This document shows positions 1 through 9,514 of a stretch of DNA of 42,617 bases, piece by piece (within the stretch, counting starts at the first letter, position 1; the number at the start of each line of letters is the position of its first letter). A model generated the notes under the pieces. That model was not told the DNA's origin. It did no database searches and worked only from the letters and a program-made list of their open reading frames with translations. A program made the position numbers and the translations under genes. This DNA is from an archaeon 13_1_40CM_2_52_13 (GTDB lineage Archaea; Thermoproteota; Bathyarchaeia; 40CM-2-53-6): the NCBI GenBank assembly GCA_001919285.1, contig MNHO01000002.1:6588-49204 (forward strand). Direction: 5' to 3'.

Positions 1-3000
1 TCGCCTGGCGACATCGTGACAGTCAACTCGGCGCTCGCGGCAGGCACGATTACTCCTTCCGCGCCTACGATCGACAGCGGACAATCGGTCACTTTAGCCG
101 CCAGCCCATCAGGTGGAACCGCACCCTACTCTTACCAATGGTACTCCGATGCTAGCTGTACCAGTTCCATCAGTGGGGCGACTGGCTCAACCATCTTCGT
201 CTTACCCGGCGCGACTACAACTTACGCATACAGGCTGAGCGATGCATCGCGCGGCACTCCAGCGAGCTCGCAATGTTCGGCGGCCGACACTGTCACAGTC
301 AATTCTGCTCTCGTGGTAAACCCAATCACTCCATCAAATCCGACCATCGATAATGGCCAATCCATCACTTTGACATCCCATGCTTCGAGTGGCACTGCCC
401 CCATTTCGTATCAATGGTATTCTGATGGGATATGCGGAATATCCATGACTGGAGCAACTTCATCAACCTACATCACATCCCCAACATCAACGACTACCTA
501 CTCGTACAAGGCAACAGACTCTGCATTCTCGCCCGTAACAATGTGCTCAGTCGGAGATACAGTAATCGTCGCGCCTGCACTAGCAGCTGGAGTGATAACA
601 CCTGGTACTCCGTCCATTGACAATGGTCAAAGCATCACTCTGACAGCGCATCCATCAGGTGGAGCCCCGCCATACACTTACCAATGGCATTCGGGCACAA
701 GTGCCACGTGCTCATCCGATACGACTCAGCTTGGAACCGCCGGGACTCAAATAGTCTTCCCGACCGCGAGCACATATTATTGCTACACAGTCACGGACGC
801 GACCTCCTCGGCGCAGTCATCCCCGACAGATCAGGTATCGGTCAATGCCAATCTGGTAGCGGGGACCGTCACACCGCCAGCTCCTGCTATCGACAGTGGG
901 CAGTCGATCACCTTGACGGCGAATCCCTCAGGCGGGACCGCTCCGTATCATTATCAGTGGTACTCGAGCACGAACCCGGCATGTCCTTCGGGCACACCTT
1001 TGGCCGCAACAGCTACCCTCTCTGGAACTCCCGCAACCAGCACTTACTATTGCTATACGGTAACCGATAGTTCGACCGGTACCCCGGCCGTGAGTGTAAC
1101 TTCTGCCGCCTTCCTAGTCACCGTGAACCCGGCTCTCGCGGCAGGCCCAATCACACCATCAAGTCCTAGTATCGATACCGGTCAATCGATCATTCTGACT
1201 GCCAATCCAACAGGTGGTACGACACCTTACCAATACCAGTGGTATTCAGGGCTGAATGCTAGCTGCTCTTCGGATAATACACCGATGGGCACTGCTTCGA
1301 CCCAGGCAGTAACTCCCACGTCGTTGATGTACTATTGCTACCGAGTAACCGACAGTTCGATTGGCGCGCCGACAGCCAGCGCGACATCGGTGACAAACCT
1401 TGTCGCTGTGAGCCCCCAGCTAGTTGCTGGCGCGATCACTCCGTCCTCTCCATCAATCGATAACGGTCAATCAGTCGTATTAACCGCCAAACCTTCGGGC
1501 GGAGTTGGACCCTATTCTTACCAGTGGTACTCAGATGGAACATGCACGACATCAATTCCATCAGCGGCTTCGTCAACATACACCGCATCGCCCGCGTCTA
1601 CTACCCCTTACACCTACAAAGTAACGGATTCTGCCTATTCTCCAGCCTCAGTCTGCTCGCCCAGTAACACGGTTATTGTCAACCCAGTTCTGATCGCTGG
1701 ACAAGTCTCACCATCCAATCCTACGATTGACGCGGGTCAGTCGATTGCATTTACTTCTCATGCGTCTGGGGGTACACCGTCATTATCATATCAGTGGTAC
1801 TCGGATGGAACATGTAGCGCGTCCATTCCAGGCGCGACTCTTCCAACATACACTGCAATGCCAACTGCAACTGCTACCTACTCATACAAGGTGACAGACT
1901 CCGCTTTCGCACCCACATCGCAGTGCTCAGTCGGGGATACAGTGATAATTGTTCCTGGATTGGTCGCAGGTGCCATCACACCTTCGACACCATCAATTGA
2001 CATTGGTCAGAGCATTAGGCTGACAGCAAATCCATCAGGCGGAGCCATGCCCTACTCCTACCAGTGGTACTCGGATGGCACATGCATTACTGCAGTCCAG
2101 TCCGCAACTTTGTCAACGTACAATGCTGCCCCCACTGCGACCGTCACATACTCCTACAGAGTGTCAGACTCAGCGAATTCTCCGGCGTCGCAATGTTCAG
2201 TCGGTAACACCATTACCGTCAGCTCAACGCTTGTGGGAGGCGCACCAAGCCCATCCTCCCCGACAATCGACGCCGGCCAAAGTATCCTGCTGACATCCCA
2301 CGCGTCCGGCGGCACGTCCCCCTTCTCCTACCAATGGTATTCAGACGGCTCCTGCATTACACTCATACCCGGCGCTACTTCGTCCACCTACACAGCCTCG
2401 CCCACATCAGCGGCCAGTTATTCATACAAAGTGACTGATTCCGCCTATTCTGCATTTTCAGTCTGTTCGCCTGGTAACTCCGTTGTCGTCAATCCCGGGC
2501 TTGTGGCGGGTTCCATCACTCCGTCTTCTCCTGCCATCGACAGTGCTCAGTCGATTACTCTCACAACACACGCGAGTGGTGGTACACCTCTTCTGTCCTA
2601 TCAGTGGTACTCGGATGGCACATGCACTTCGCCAATCCCGGCGGCTACATCGTCAACCTATTCAGTCTCACTCTCTTCAACAACTACCTTCTCGTACAGA
2701 ACGACTGATATGTCCCAGGGCAGTCAGCCAGGAAGTGCCTGCTCACCCGGGGACACGATCACCGTAAACCCTCTATTGATCGCAGGGCCGATTACACCTT
2801 CAGGTCAGATAATCAATAATGGACAGCTGATCACCTTGACATCCGCACCTTCCGGCGGAACGACACCATATTCGTATCAGTGGTATTCGTCATCTGGCTG
2901 CCCCGGCGGAAGCCTGATCACCGGCTCAACATCATCGACCCTAGTCGCATCCCCATCTTCCACCACGACCTATTCCTACAAAGTAACAGACTCGTCCTAT

Positions 3001-4938
3001 TCTCCGGCTTTTCAGTGCTCATCAGGGGACACGGTCAGGGTGAATCCCACACTTGCCGCGAGAGCGATTACACCAACCAACCCCACCATTGACGCAGGCC
3101 AGCAGATCGTTTTGACAAGCCAAGCTTCAGGAGGAACGCAACCATTTTCCTACCAGTGGTACTCCGACGCCAGCTGCCAGACAGGCATAACCGGTGCGAA
3201 CCAGCAGACCTACCTGGTCTCGCCCAGCGCCACTTCTTCCTACTCGTACAAGGTAACTGATTCTGCAAATCCTCCCGTCTCAGAATGTTCACCCGGCAAC
3301 ACGATAACCGTCAACACGCAATTGGCGTCCGGGTCGGCTACTCCTAGTTCCCCTGCAATCAATAACGGGCAGTCGATTACATTGACGGCAAATCCCTTTG
3401 GAGGAACAGCGCCCTACCATTACCTCTGGTATTCATCAACGAGCTTAGCCTGTCCCGCGGGTGCCTCGCTTGGAACATCCGGCACTCTGCTGGTGACGCC
3501 AACGACGAACACATACTACTGCTACACAGTGACCGATTCCTCAACAGGTAATCCTCCCGCCACTGCGACCTCCGGGATCGATCTAGTAAGTGTCAACACG
3601 GCGCTTACTGTGAGCGCAGCCACCGCCACTCCACCTACCATAGACTTTGCTCAGTCGGCAACTCTTTCCGCAGCGTTTAGCGGTGGTACCGCGACCTACG
3701 TATGCCAGTGGCTCCAGAAAGCCCCAGGCGCCAGCAGCTACACAAGCTTAGGAAGCTCCTCTGCATGTACATCGCCGTCATCCATTTCAACGGGGACCCT
3801 CACGACCGTCGGGTCTTGGTCCTTCGAGCTTCAGGTCACGGATAGCTCAAGTTCACCCGTCACTGTCACATCCGCTGCAGGCAGCGTTTCTGTAAATGGT
3901 GTTCTATCATCGGCCACGATCTCAGTCAGCGCTATCTCCACAGATCTTGGTCAGTCGTCAAGTCTTGCTACTACAGCCTCCTTTAGCGGGGGTACATCCC
4001 CGTACGTTTGTCAGTGGCTTGCAAAGGCTCCAGGAGCGGCGAGCTACAGCAACCTTGGAGGTTCGTTCTCCTGCAGTGTGGGAGACAAGCCTACTGCTCC
4101 AACCGGGGTCCTGTCGACTGCTGGCCAGTGGTCCTTCGAGCTGAAGGTGACAGATAACGGTTCACCCTCTCAAACCGTCGCTTCCAACGTGGGTCTTACC
4201 GTCAAGAAGGCAACTCCGAGTGTGACTACAACCCTTTCATCCGCTAGTATTACTGCGAATGGCAGTCTTACGGACTCGGCTGTTCTGACAGGCGGCTACC
4301 AGGCGGGCGGGAGTCTAACCTACGAGTTCTTCTTGGGCCCGACCTGTACGGGAACCCCGACGATTGTAGGTTCACCAGTTGCAGTTACGAATGGCTCCGT
4401 CCCGAACTCAGCCTCTCAAAAATTCAGCTCATCAGGGAGCTACAGCTGGACTGCGAGCTACAGCGGCGACAACAACAATAATCCTGCCTTGGGCAACTGT
4501 CAAACGCTAACAGTTGTCACCCCGCCAACATTGTCTGTACCCGGAGCCCAGAGTGTGAGCGCTGGCTCGACCATCCGTTTCATCGTCAACGCTACGGGGG
4601 CTGGAGGATGCAATGGTGTGACTCTAGTATCATCCAGTACCTTACCGGCGGGCGCGACTTTCGGTTCAACCCGGTGTTTCGCCGCGTCCGCGTCCTCAGT
4701 CTTTCTGTGGACGCCCACAGACTCTCAGGCTCCAGGCGATTACATCGTTACTTTCACTGCAACTGACGCCAATCACGCTATGACCAGTTCCCAGGTGACG
4801 ATTCACGTATCCCCGCTGACCAGGGCTGCTCCTCTCCCGATCGTGTCCTATTCAGTCTTTGGCATAGCGGGATTCTCTGCAGTTGTTGTCGTGGCCCTGG
4901 TTCTCAGAAGAGTTCAGACTACCAGAAGAAAGCCCTAG
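1..4938 (+). CDS. Giant Ig-like repeat surface protein, membrane anchored (5' end missing)
   Basis: The frame is open from base 1 (S-P-G-D-I, the end of a preceding repeat), so the gene is cut by the window edge. It holds about 15 Ig-like repeats of ~90 residues. Each starts with a P-x-x-P-x-I-D-x-G-Q-S motif, continues with S-G-G-T-x-P-Y-S-Y-Q-W-Y-S, and usually carries two cysteines (D-G-x-C and C-S-x-G-D/N) that could form a disulfide. The last two repeats are divergent. Two other Ig-like domains follow (about 4210-4510 and 4520-4830), then one hydrophobic helix (about 4845-4905) and a basic tail R-R-V-Q-T-T-R-R-K-P. This is the usual C-terminal anchor of an archaeal surface protein. It is likely an adhesin or cell-wall stalk; no enzymatic domain is visible. 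It converges on the next gene with a 46-base gap. Confidence 0.85.
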   Translation, partial: SPGDIVTVNSALAAGTITPSAPTIDSGQSVTLAASPSGGTAPYSYQWYSDASCTSSISGATGSTIFVLPGATTTYAYRLSDASRGTPASSQCSAADTVTVNSALVVNPITPSNPTIDNGQSITLTSHASSGTAPISYQWYSDGICGISMTGATSSTYITSPTSTTTYSYKATDSAFSPVTMCSVGDTVIVAPALAAGVITPGTPSIDNGQSITLTAHPSGGAPPYTYQWHSGTSATCSSDTTQLGTAGTQIVFPTASTYYCYTVTDATSSAQSSPTDQVSVNANLVAGTVTPPAPAIDSGQSITLTANPSGGTAPYHYQWYSSTNPACPSGTPLAATATLSGTPATSTYYCYTVTDSSTGTPAVSVTSAAFLVTVNPALAAGPITPSSPSIDTGQSIILTANPTGGTTPYQYQWYSGLNASCSSDNTPMGTASTQAVTPTSLMYYCYRVTDSSIGAPTASATSVTNLVAVSPQLVAGAITPSSPSIDNGQSVVLTAKPSGGVGPYSYQWYSDGTCTTSIPSAASSTYTASPASTTPYTYKVTDSAYSPASVCSPSNTVIVNPVLIAGQVSPSNPTIDAGQSIAFTSHASGGTPSLSYQWYSDGTCSASIPGATLPTYTAMPTATATYSYKVTDSAFAPTSQCSVGDTVIIVPGLVAGAITPSTPSIDIGQSIRLTANPSGGAMPYSYQWYSDGTCITAVQSATLSTYNAAPTATVTYSYRVSDSANSPASQCSVGNTITVSSTLVGGAPSPSSPTIDAGQSILLTSHASGGTSPFSYQWYSDGSCITLIPGATSSTYTASPTSAASYSYKVTDSAYSAFSVCSPGNSVVVNPGLVAGSITPSSPAIDSAQSITLTTHASGGTPLLSYQWYSDGTCTSPIPAATSSTYSVSLSSTTTFSYRTTDMSQGSQPGSACSPGDTITVNPLLIAGPITPSGQIINNGQLITLTSAPSGGTTPYSYQWYSSSGCPGGSLITGSTSSTLVASPSSTTTYSYKVTDSSYSPAFQCSSGDTVRVNPTLAARAITPTNPTIDAGQQIVLTSQASGGTQPFSYQWYSDASCQTGITGANQQTYLVSPSATSSYSYKVTDSANPPVSECSPGNTITVNTQLASGSATPSSPAINNGQSITLTANPFGGTAPYHYLWYSSTSLACPAGASLGTSGTLLVTPTTNTYYCYTVTDSSTGNPPATATSGIDLVSVNTALTVSAATATPPTIDFAQSATLSAAFSGGTATYVCQWLQKAPGASSYTSLGSSSACTSPSSISTGTLTTVGSWSFELQVTDSSSSPVTVTSAAGSVSVNGVLSSATISVSAISTDLGQSSSLATTASFSGGTSPYVCQWLAKAPGAASYSNLGGSFSCSVGDKPTAPTGVLSTAGQWSFELKVTDNGSPSQTVASNVGLTVKKATPSVTTTLSSASITANGSLTDSAVLTGGYQAGGSLTYEFFLGPTCTGTPTIVGSPVAVTNGSVPNSASQKFSSSGSYSWTASYSGDNNNNPALGNCQTLTVVTPPTLSVPGAQSVSAGSTIRFIVNATGAGGCNGVTLVSSSTLPAGATFGSTRCFAASASSVFLWTPTDSQAPGDYIVTFTATDANHAMTSSQVTIHVSPLTRAAPLPIVSYSVFGIAGFSAVVVVALVLRRVQTTRRKP
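54..3960 (+). repeat. Tandem ~270-288 bp repeats encoding Ig-like domains
   Basis: The P-x-x-P-x-I-D-x-G-Q-S motif recurs near 54, 331, 601, 874, 1156, 1441, 1711, 1981, 2251, 2521, 2797, 3073, 3343, 3631 and 3925. Spacing is 270-288 bases for most units, and exactly 270 for the five starting at 1441 to 2521. The protein motif is well kept, but synonymous positions differ between units, so the duplications are not very recent. Confidence 0.8.
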
Positions 4939-4984
4939 CCGTTCGAGAAACTTCTCTGCTGGGATTAGTCGTCTTAGTCGCTTG

Positions 4985-7900
4985 CTAGTTGTCCTCGTAG
5001 TTATGAGTTGGATTCCGATAGAGTGGGACGATTCTTACATTCTCAGAATGAGTCTTGGCCATGTGGTCATGTCGAACGCCGATGGGGTTGTGATGTCTTC
5101 TTTTTCGTGCACCCGCGAGCTCAGCGTGCGCTCTGATGTTTAGGACGACAATTGATGATATTACTCCTATCAACCCACCGATGATGAATAGCCACATCGT
5201 GGCGGAGAATCCCCTCGGGAGAATGCAGTTAAGACAGAATCCTCCTGAAGGAGAATTCGAACTATTCGCGACCTGTATTGCTACAGATTTATTGCCCGAC
5301 GCCGCGGGGTTGCTTGGATCAGTCGCGGTGAAGTTTACGACAAACGTCTGCCCAGCTTGGCTCTGACTCGGGGTGAAGGAGAAGGTTCCCGATGCTGTGT
5401 CGAAAGCCATGTTGGAAGCCAACCCTGTAGCCTTGACGTTCACGACCGCAGTGGGGGCAAGTGGGTTCCTAGCATAGACGATGAAACTAAGAGCTGCGCC
5501 GACTGTGGCTGACTGATTCCCGGGCGCGGTAAGAGTAAGAGATTGGGCTGGTTGGATGACAGTTATGAACACGAAGCCCTGAACGGGAGTCACACCGTCC
5601 GTGACAATGAAGCTGACTGTGAAGGTTCCAGTTTGCGCTTGAGTGGGTGTCCATGTGAAAGTTCCGCTCGGCGCAGTTCCTGCCGCGGCTGAGAACGAGG
5701 CGCCTGTAGGAAGCTGGGAGCCGGAGATGGTTAGAACAGGAGCGGGTATAGATGTGTCAGATGCGCTAACCGTAAAGGTGAGGGTCGCAAGCGCGGTAAC
5801 GGTCTCGGTTGAGGGAAGGTTCAGTGTCGGTGGCACATGAGTTCCGAGGAAGTTGAAAGTCGCGGTCGCGGTATGAATCAACCCTCCACTAGTTCCGGTT
5901 ATTGTTAGCGAGTAGGTAGCCGGAATCTGGGAGCTGCAAGAGACCGTTGCCGTGCCATTACTTGTGAAGGACGTCTTTGTGATTGAGTTACAACTTAGCC
6001 CAGAGGGAACGGACGCGGTTAGTATCAGCGTGCTCGTAAACCCATGTATGAGGCTAACGGTTATGGTGGACGTGGCGGAGGAGCCAACGTTGACAGCTGA
6101 AGGTGAGGACGCTACTATTGTGAAATCTGGAGGAATCCCAAAGGTGAACGAAGCTGTCGTCGTATGAGTCAGTGCACCATTCACTGCGGTAATCGTCACA
6201 GTGTAGACGTTCTGGCTTGTTGAGCTACAGGAAAGGGTCGCACTTCCTGAGCCTATGACAGTACCAACACTCAGAGAGCCGCAGGTTAGTCCTGAGGGTA
6301 CCGTGTCGGTAATCGTGATCGTTCCTCCGAACCCGTTTATCGCAGTCAGTGAAATTGTGGAGACTGATGAGGATCCTGGAGCGACCGCCGATGGTGAAGT
6401 AGCGCTGACTCGAAAGTCTCTGAAGTTGAAGGTGGCAATTGTGATGTGAACTAACGCTCCGTTGGTTCCGATTATTGTGAGGAGGTATGTTCCCGCAACG
6501 TTGGAGCTGCATGAGATTGTCGCGCCGCCGGAGCCGCTAATGGTGGTGGGGCTAATCGAGCCACACGTCAATCCCGAGGGTGGGGTGTCTGTAAGGGTGA
6601 CTATCCCGGTGAACCCGTTCTGGGCTGCTGTGGTGATTGTTGAGGTTGCGGATTGGCCCGCGTTTGTTCCTGCCGGACTAGTTCCAGTCAGCGTAAAGTC
6701 CGGTGCAGGGGGACCTAGGCTCAAGAATCTTAGTAGGCAGCCCCATCCGGGTGGGTTGCTGGCGCACTGCATTGCCCCGTATATTCCCGCGTTTGGTGTG
6801 TCCGTCCAGCTTCCCGCTGGCCACCAGATCCAGTTGATTCTCTGAGGCGTATTACTGTCATAGAGGTTGGTTAGGGCTTGTATGAAGTGGAATGTTGTCG
6901 TTGTATATCCTGCGCTTCCCGTTAGGATCTTGTCCGGCGCACAACTCGTGCACAAGGGATCTGGTCCTCCTTCAGTGTTCAGCGCTGGCCATCCTGAGGC
7001 GGTCATGCCTGCGACAACGGCTTGGTAGTATTGTTGGGCCATCGAGTCCGCGGTGGCATTATTCCAGTTGCTGGAGGAGTAGCCCATGTAGCTGTGGAGG
7101 CTGATGAATATCTTTCCTGTAGGGGACTTGCCTAGCGGGTCTGTGACGCTTGGGAATCCGCCTGCCCAGTTGCTCAGTGAGCAGCCGTAGCTGCAGATGT
7201 TCTGGACAACGATCCAGTGAGTATCGCCTTGAGCTCTTGCCTGGTTGATCCATAGCTGATACTCTTGAGATAGGGTGGTAACGCACGCTGAAGCTCCTGA
7301 GCACATGTTGTTGTTTGTGCTGTATCCTGCGCAGGCGGAAGTACTGTAGCATGGCTCGTTGATGGGTTCCCAGATTATCTGGGAGTAGCTGTTCTTGAAC
7401 TGATTAGTGACTCCAGACCAGAAGTTTAGCCAGCATGTGGCTGTAGAAGAGTTGAACACGTCTGAGTATCCGTGGTAGTCGACGATTATCCAGAAACTGA
7501 AGTGTTGCGCGATCGTGATTGCACGTTGAAGATTCGTTGCGCTGTAGGCGCTCATGTATTGTGAGCCGGTGCATGAAGGATCAAAATCAACTCTCACCGT
7601 GTTGTATCCCATAGCTTTCAACTCGATGAGGAGGAGCTCCATGTTCGTCGCGGACTCTCCTGGGAACACCACGGATGGTGTTGATGTTGGCGGTTGCTGA
7701 ACGCCTCCTCCTACAGCGGCTTCGTCTAGTCTGATTCCGCCCCATCCTATCAGGACTGGGACGGAGGTTGTTCCGGCGCTGGGTAGTACGCTGAGTGTTT
7801 GAGAAGTCGTGGAGGTCTTGCCTGCATTGTCAGTGACGGTTAGTGAGATGGTGTACGTCCCGTTCGTGAATGACTGGGATACGGGATTTCCTGTTTTGCT

Positions 7901-9514
7901 TGTTCCTCCGAGGTTCCAGCTGTAACTGTATGGGCTGGTTCCACCGTTTGCAGTCGCAGTGAAGGTTACTGATTGACCCGAAATCGGAAAAACCGGACTG
8001 GTAGTGAAGGTTGCGGTCAACGCGCCAGGAGGAGAAATCGTGATGGTTTGTAATGTTTGGACGCGGGTCAGTGCTGTGTCCGTCACGTTCAGTGAGACTG
8101 TGAAGGTGCCTGACGTGCTAAATGTGTCTGAGGGGTTCTGACTAGTGCTGGAGCTTCCGTCCCCGAATTTCCAGCCGTAAGTGTATGGAGATATTCCTCC
8201 GGCTGCAGAACCACTGAATGTTACGGACTGACCGGATGTAGGTTGGCTTGGGCTGAACGTGAAGCTTGCGGCGAGGGCTGGCACAGGGGAGACTTTGACA
8301 TTCTGAGTTGATTTGGCTGACCCAGCAATTGAGTCTGTCACGGTAAGCGTGACCGTGTAGTTCCCTGTCGTACTGTAGGTATGACTAGTGGTTAGGCCGG
8401 TGCTGGTAGCACCATCACCAAACGACCACGAGTAAGTGTAGGGAGCGGTGCCCCCAGTCCCAACCGCCGTAAAGCTGACGAGAGTGGAGGCGATCGGGGT
8501 TGTTGGTAGATAGGTGAAGCTTGCTGAGAGCGGTGGAGGAACTATCGATCCGAAGATGTCGGACATTGACGAGTCTCCAGAGACTACGCTCGTGATGTAT
8601 GGTAGTCCCCAGTTCGCCTCGATAGTGTGAAGACTGTTGTACTCCGTATAGCCGCCCGTGGATGTGTATCCGACTCTGATCATGCTACCGTATTCGACGT
8701 TCGGGCTGGGATCATATTCGTCCCACCATAGGTAGAGAAAAGTTCCAGGAGTCTTGAGCAAGCTGCTTCCAAGAACTGAAGTCGCGGATGGACCGCTTAG
8801 TGTACCAGTTCCGACGAGCAGGGTCTGTAAGTAAGCATCACCGGTCGACACTGAGTTATCATGCATATTGTGAGAATCGGTCGGTGTGAACCAGATGTAG
8901 TTGGCTGGAGCGGCCGAGTTGAGATAGTTGATGAAGGCTGTGTTCCCTCCTGAGCTTGAGGATCCGTAGAGGGTCAGGCCCGATGGAGTTGACTGGCCCG
9001 TGCAGGTGAAAGCGCCTGTGACACATGTGTTCCATGTGCTTGTCTCGCCTATCCATGGAAAGTGGTCGGCTCCTCTTGGACATCCATCTTCACAGAAGGC
9101 TGCTGAGGTCAATCCGGCAGTAGTAAGCTGGCCCGCAATAGTTGGATCGCTCCTGCAGGGACTTGAGGATCTCGGACACCAGCTGTCACCGACTGTCTGA
9201 AGCCCGGTTACAAAAGCCTGGTAGCATCCTGCACTGCATCCGCCTATCCCCTGGCCGTAGCTGTGATAGTTGGATATGGTAGTGCCTAGTTTGGCGAGGC
9301 TGTTTATGAAGGGAGCAGAGTTGGATCCTATTACCGAACCATAGTTCTGGTTCTCCATTGCGATAATCACGATATGGTTGAAACTACTGCCCGTCGGAGC
9401 GGCAGATGCCGTTGCGGGCAAGGAGAGAAGTATGATACCCACTGAGAGGGCCACAAAGAGCCCTGCGAGTGCTTTTCGATCTAATTCTTGAATTACTCTC
9501 ACTTCTTTTTTCAA
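4985..9514 (-). CDS. Secreted phosphoesterase-PKD-GH5 glycosidase fusion, membrane anchored
   Basis: The 1509-residue product has a signal peptide (residues ~10-39, ending A-T-A-S-A-A). A phosphoesterase domain of the AcpA/phospholipase C type (PF04185) spans ~44-322, with the metal-site signature M-E-N-Q-N-Y-G-S near 52 and W-W-D-E-Y-D later. Three PKD-like domains follow at ~325-575 (F-G-D-G motifs in the first two). A GH5-type glycosidase spans ~585-935 with W-E-P-I-N-E-P near 715 (acid/base Glu) and N-T-E-G-G near 846 (likely nucleophile). Then come three ~95-residue Ig-like repeats (~938-1225), two cadherin/Ig-like domains, a membrane helix near 1435-1460 and a short cytoplasmic tail. 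The start is TTG at 9514; a TATA-like ATATAAG lies only ~10 bases upstream, so the start is uncertain. The protein probably acts outside the cell on a phosphorylated or mixed polysaccharide; the substrate is inferred. Confidence 0.85.
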   Translation of the reverse strand: MKKEVRVIQELDRKALAGLFVALSVGIILLSLPATASAAPTGSSFNHIVIIAMENQNYGSVIGSNSAPFINSLAKLGTTISNYHSYGQGIGGCSAGCYQAFVTGLQTVGDSWCPRSSSPCRSDPTIAGQLTTAGLTSAAFCEDGCPRGADHFPWIGETSTWNTCVTGAFTCTGQSTPSGLTLYGSSSSGGNTAFINYLNSAAPANYIWFTPTDSHNMHDNSVSTGDAYLQTLLVGTGTLSGPSATSVLGSSLLKTPGTFLYLWWDEYDPSPNVEYGSMIRVGYTSTGGYTEYNSLHTIEANWGLPYITSVVSGDSSMSDIFGSIVPPPLSASFTYLPTTPIASTLVSFTAVGTGGTAPYTYSWSFGDGATSTGLTTSHTYSTTGNYTVTLTVTDSIAGSAKSTQNVKVSPVPALAASFTFSPSQPTSGQSVTFSGSAAGGISPYTYGWKFGDGSSSTSQNPSDTFSTSGTFTVSLNVTDTALTRVQTLQTITISPPGALTATFTTSPVFPISGQSVTFTATANGGTSPYSYSWNLGGTSKTGNPVSQSFTNGTYTISLTVTDNAGKTSTTSQTLSVLPSAGTTSVPVLIGWGGIRLDEAAVGGGVQQPPTSTPSVVFPGESATNMELLLIELKAMGYNTVRVDFDPSCTGSQYMSAYSATNLQRAITIAQHFSFWIIVDYHGYSDVFNSSTATCWLNFWSGVTNQFKNSYSQIIWEPINEPCYSTSACAGYSTNNNMCSGASACVTTLSQEYQLWINQARAQGDTHWIVVQNICSYGCSLSNWAGGFPSVTDPLGKSPTGKIFISLHSYMGYSSSNWNNATADSMAQQYYQAVVAGMTASGWPALNTEGGPDPLCTSCAPDKILTGSAGYTTTTFHFIQALTNLYDSNTPQRINWIWWPAGSWTDTPNAGIYGAMQCASNPPGWGCLLRFLSLGPPAPDFTLTGTSPAGTNAGQSATSTITTAAQNGFTGIVTLTDTPPSGLTCGSISPTTISGSGGATISCSSNVAGTYLLTIIGTNGALVHITIATFNFRDFRVSATSPSAVAPGSSSVSTISLTAINGFGGTITITDTVPSGLTCGSLSVGTVIGSGSATLSCSSTSQNVYTVTITAVNGALTHTTTASFTFGIPPDFTIVASSPSAVNVGSSATSTITVSLIHGFTSTLILTASVPSGLSCNSITKTSFTSNGTATVSCSSQIPATYSLTITGTSGGLIHTATATFNFLGTHVPPTLNLPSTETVTALATLTFTVSASDTSIPAPVLTISGSQLPTGASFSAAAGTAPSGTFTWTPTQAQTGTFTVSFIVTDGVTPVQGFVFITVIQPAQSLTLTAPGNQSATVGAALSFIVYARNPLAPTAVVNVKATGLASNMAFDTASGTFSFTPSQSQAGQTFVVNFTATDPSNPAASGNKSVAIQVANSSNSPSGGFCLNCILPRGFSATMWLFIIGGLIGVISSIVVLNIRAHAELAGARKRRHHNPIGVRHDHMAKTHSENVRIVPLYRNPTHNYEDN

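Noticed and set aside
1-3960. CRISPR-like array suspected from periodic repeats
   Set aside because: Units are ~270 bases, divergent at DNA level and fully coding; there are no short identical repeats with unique spacers.
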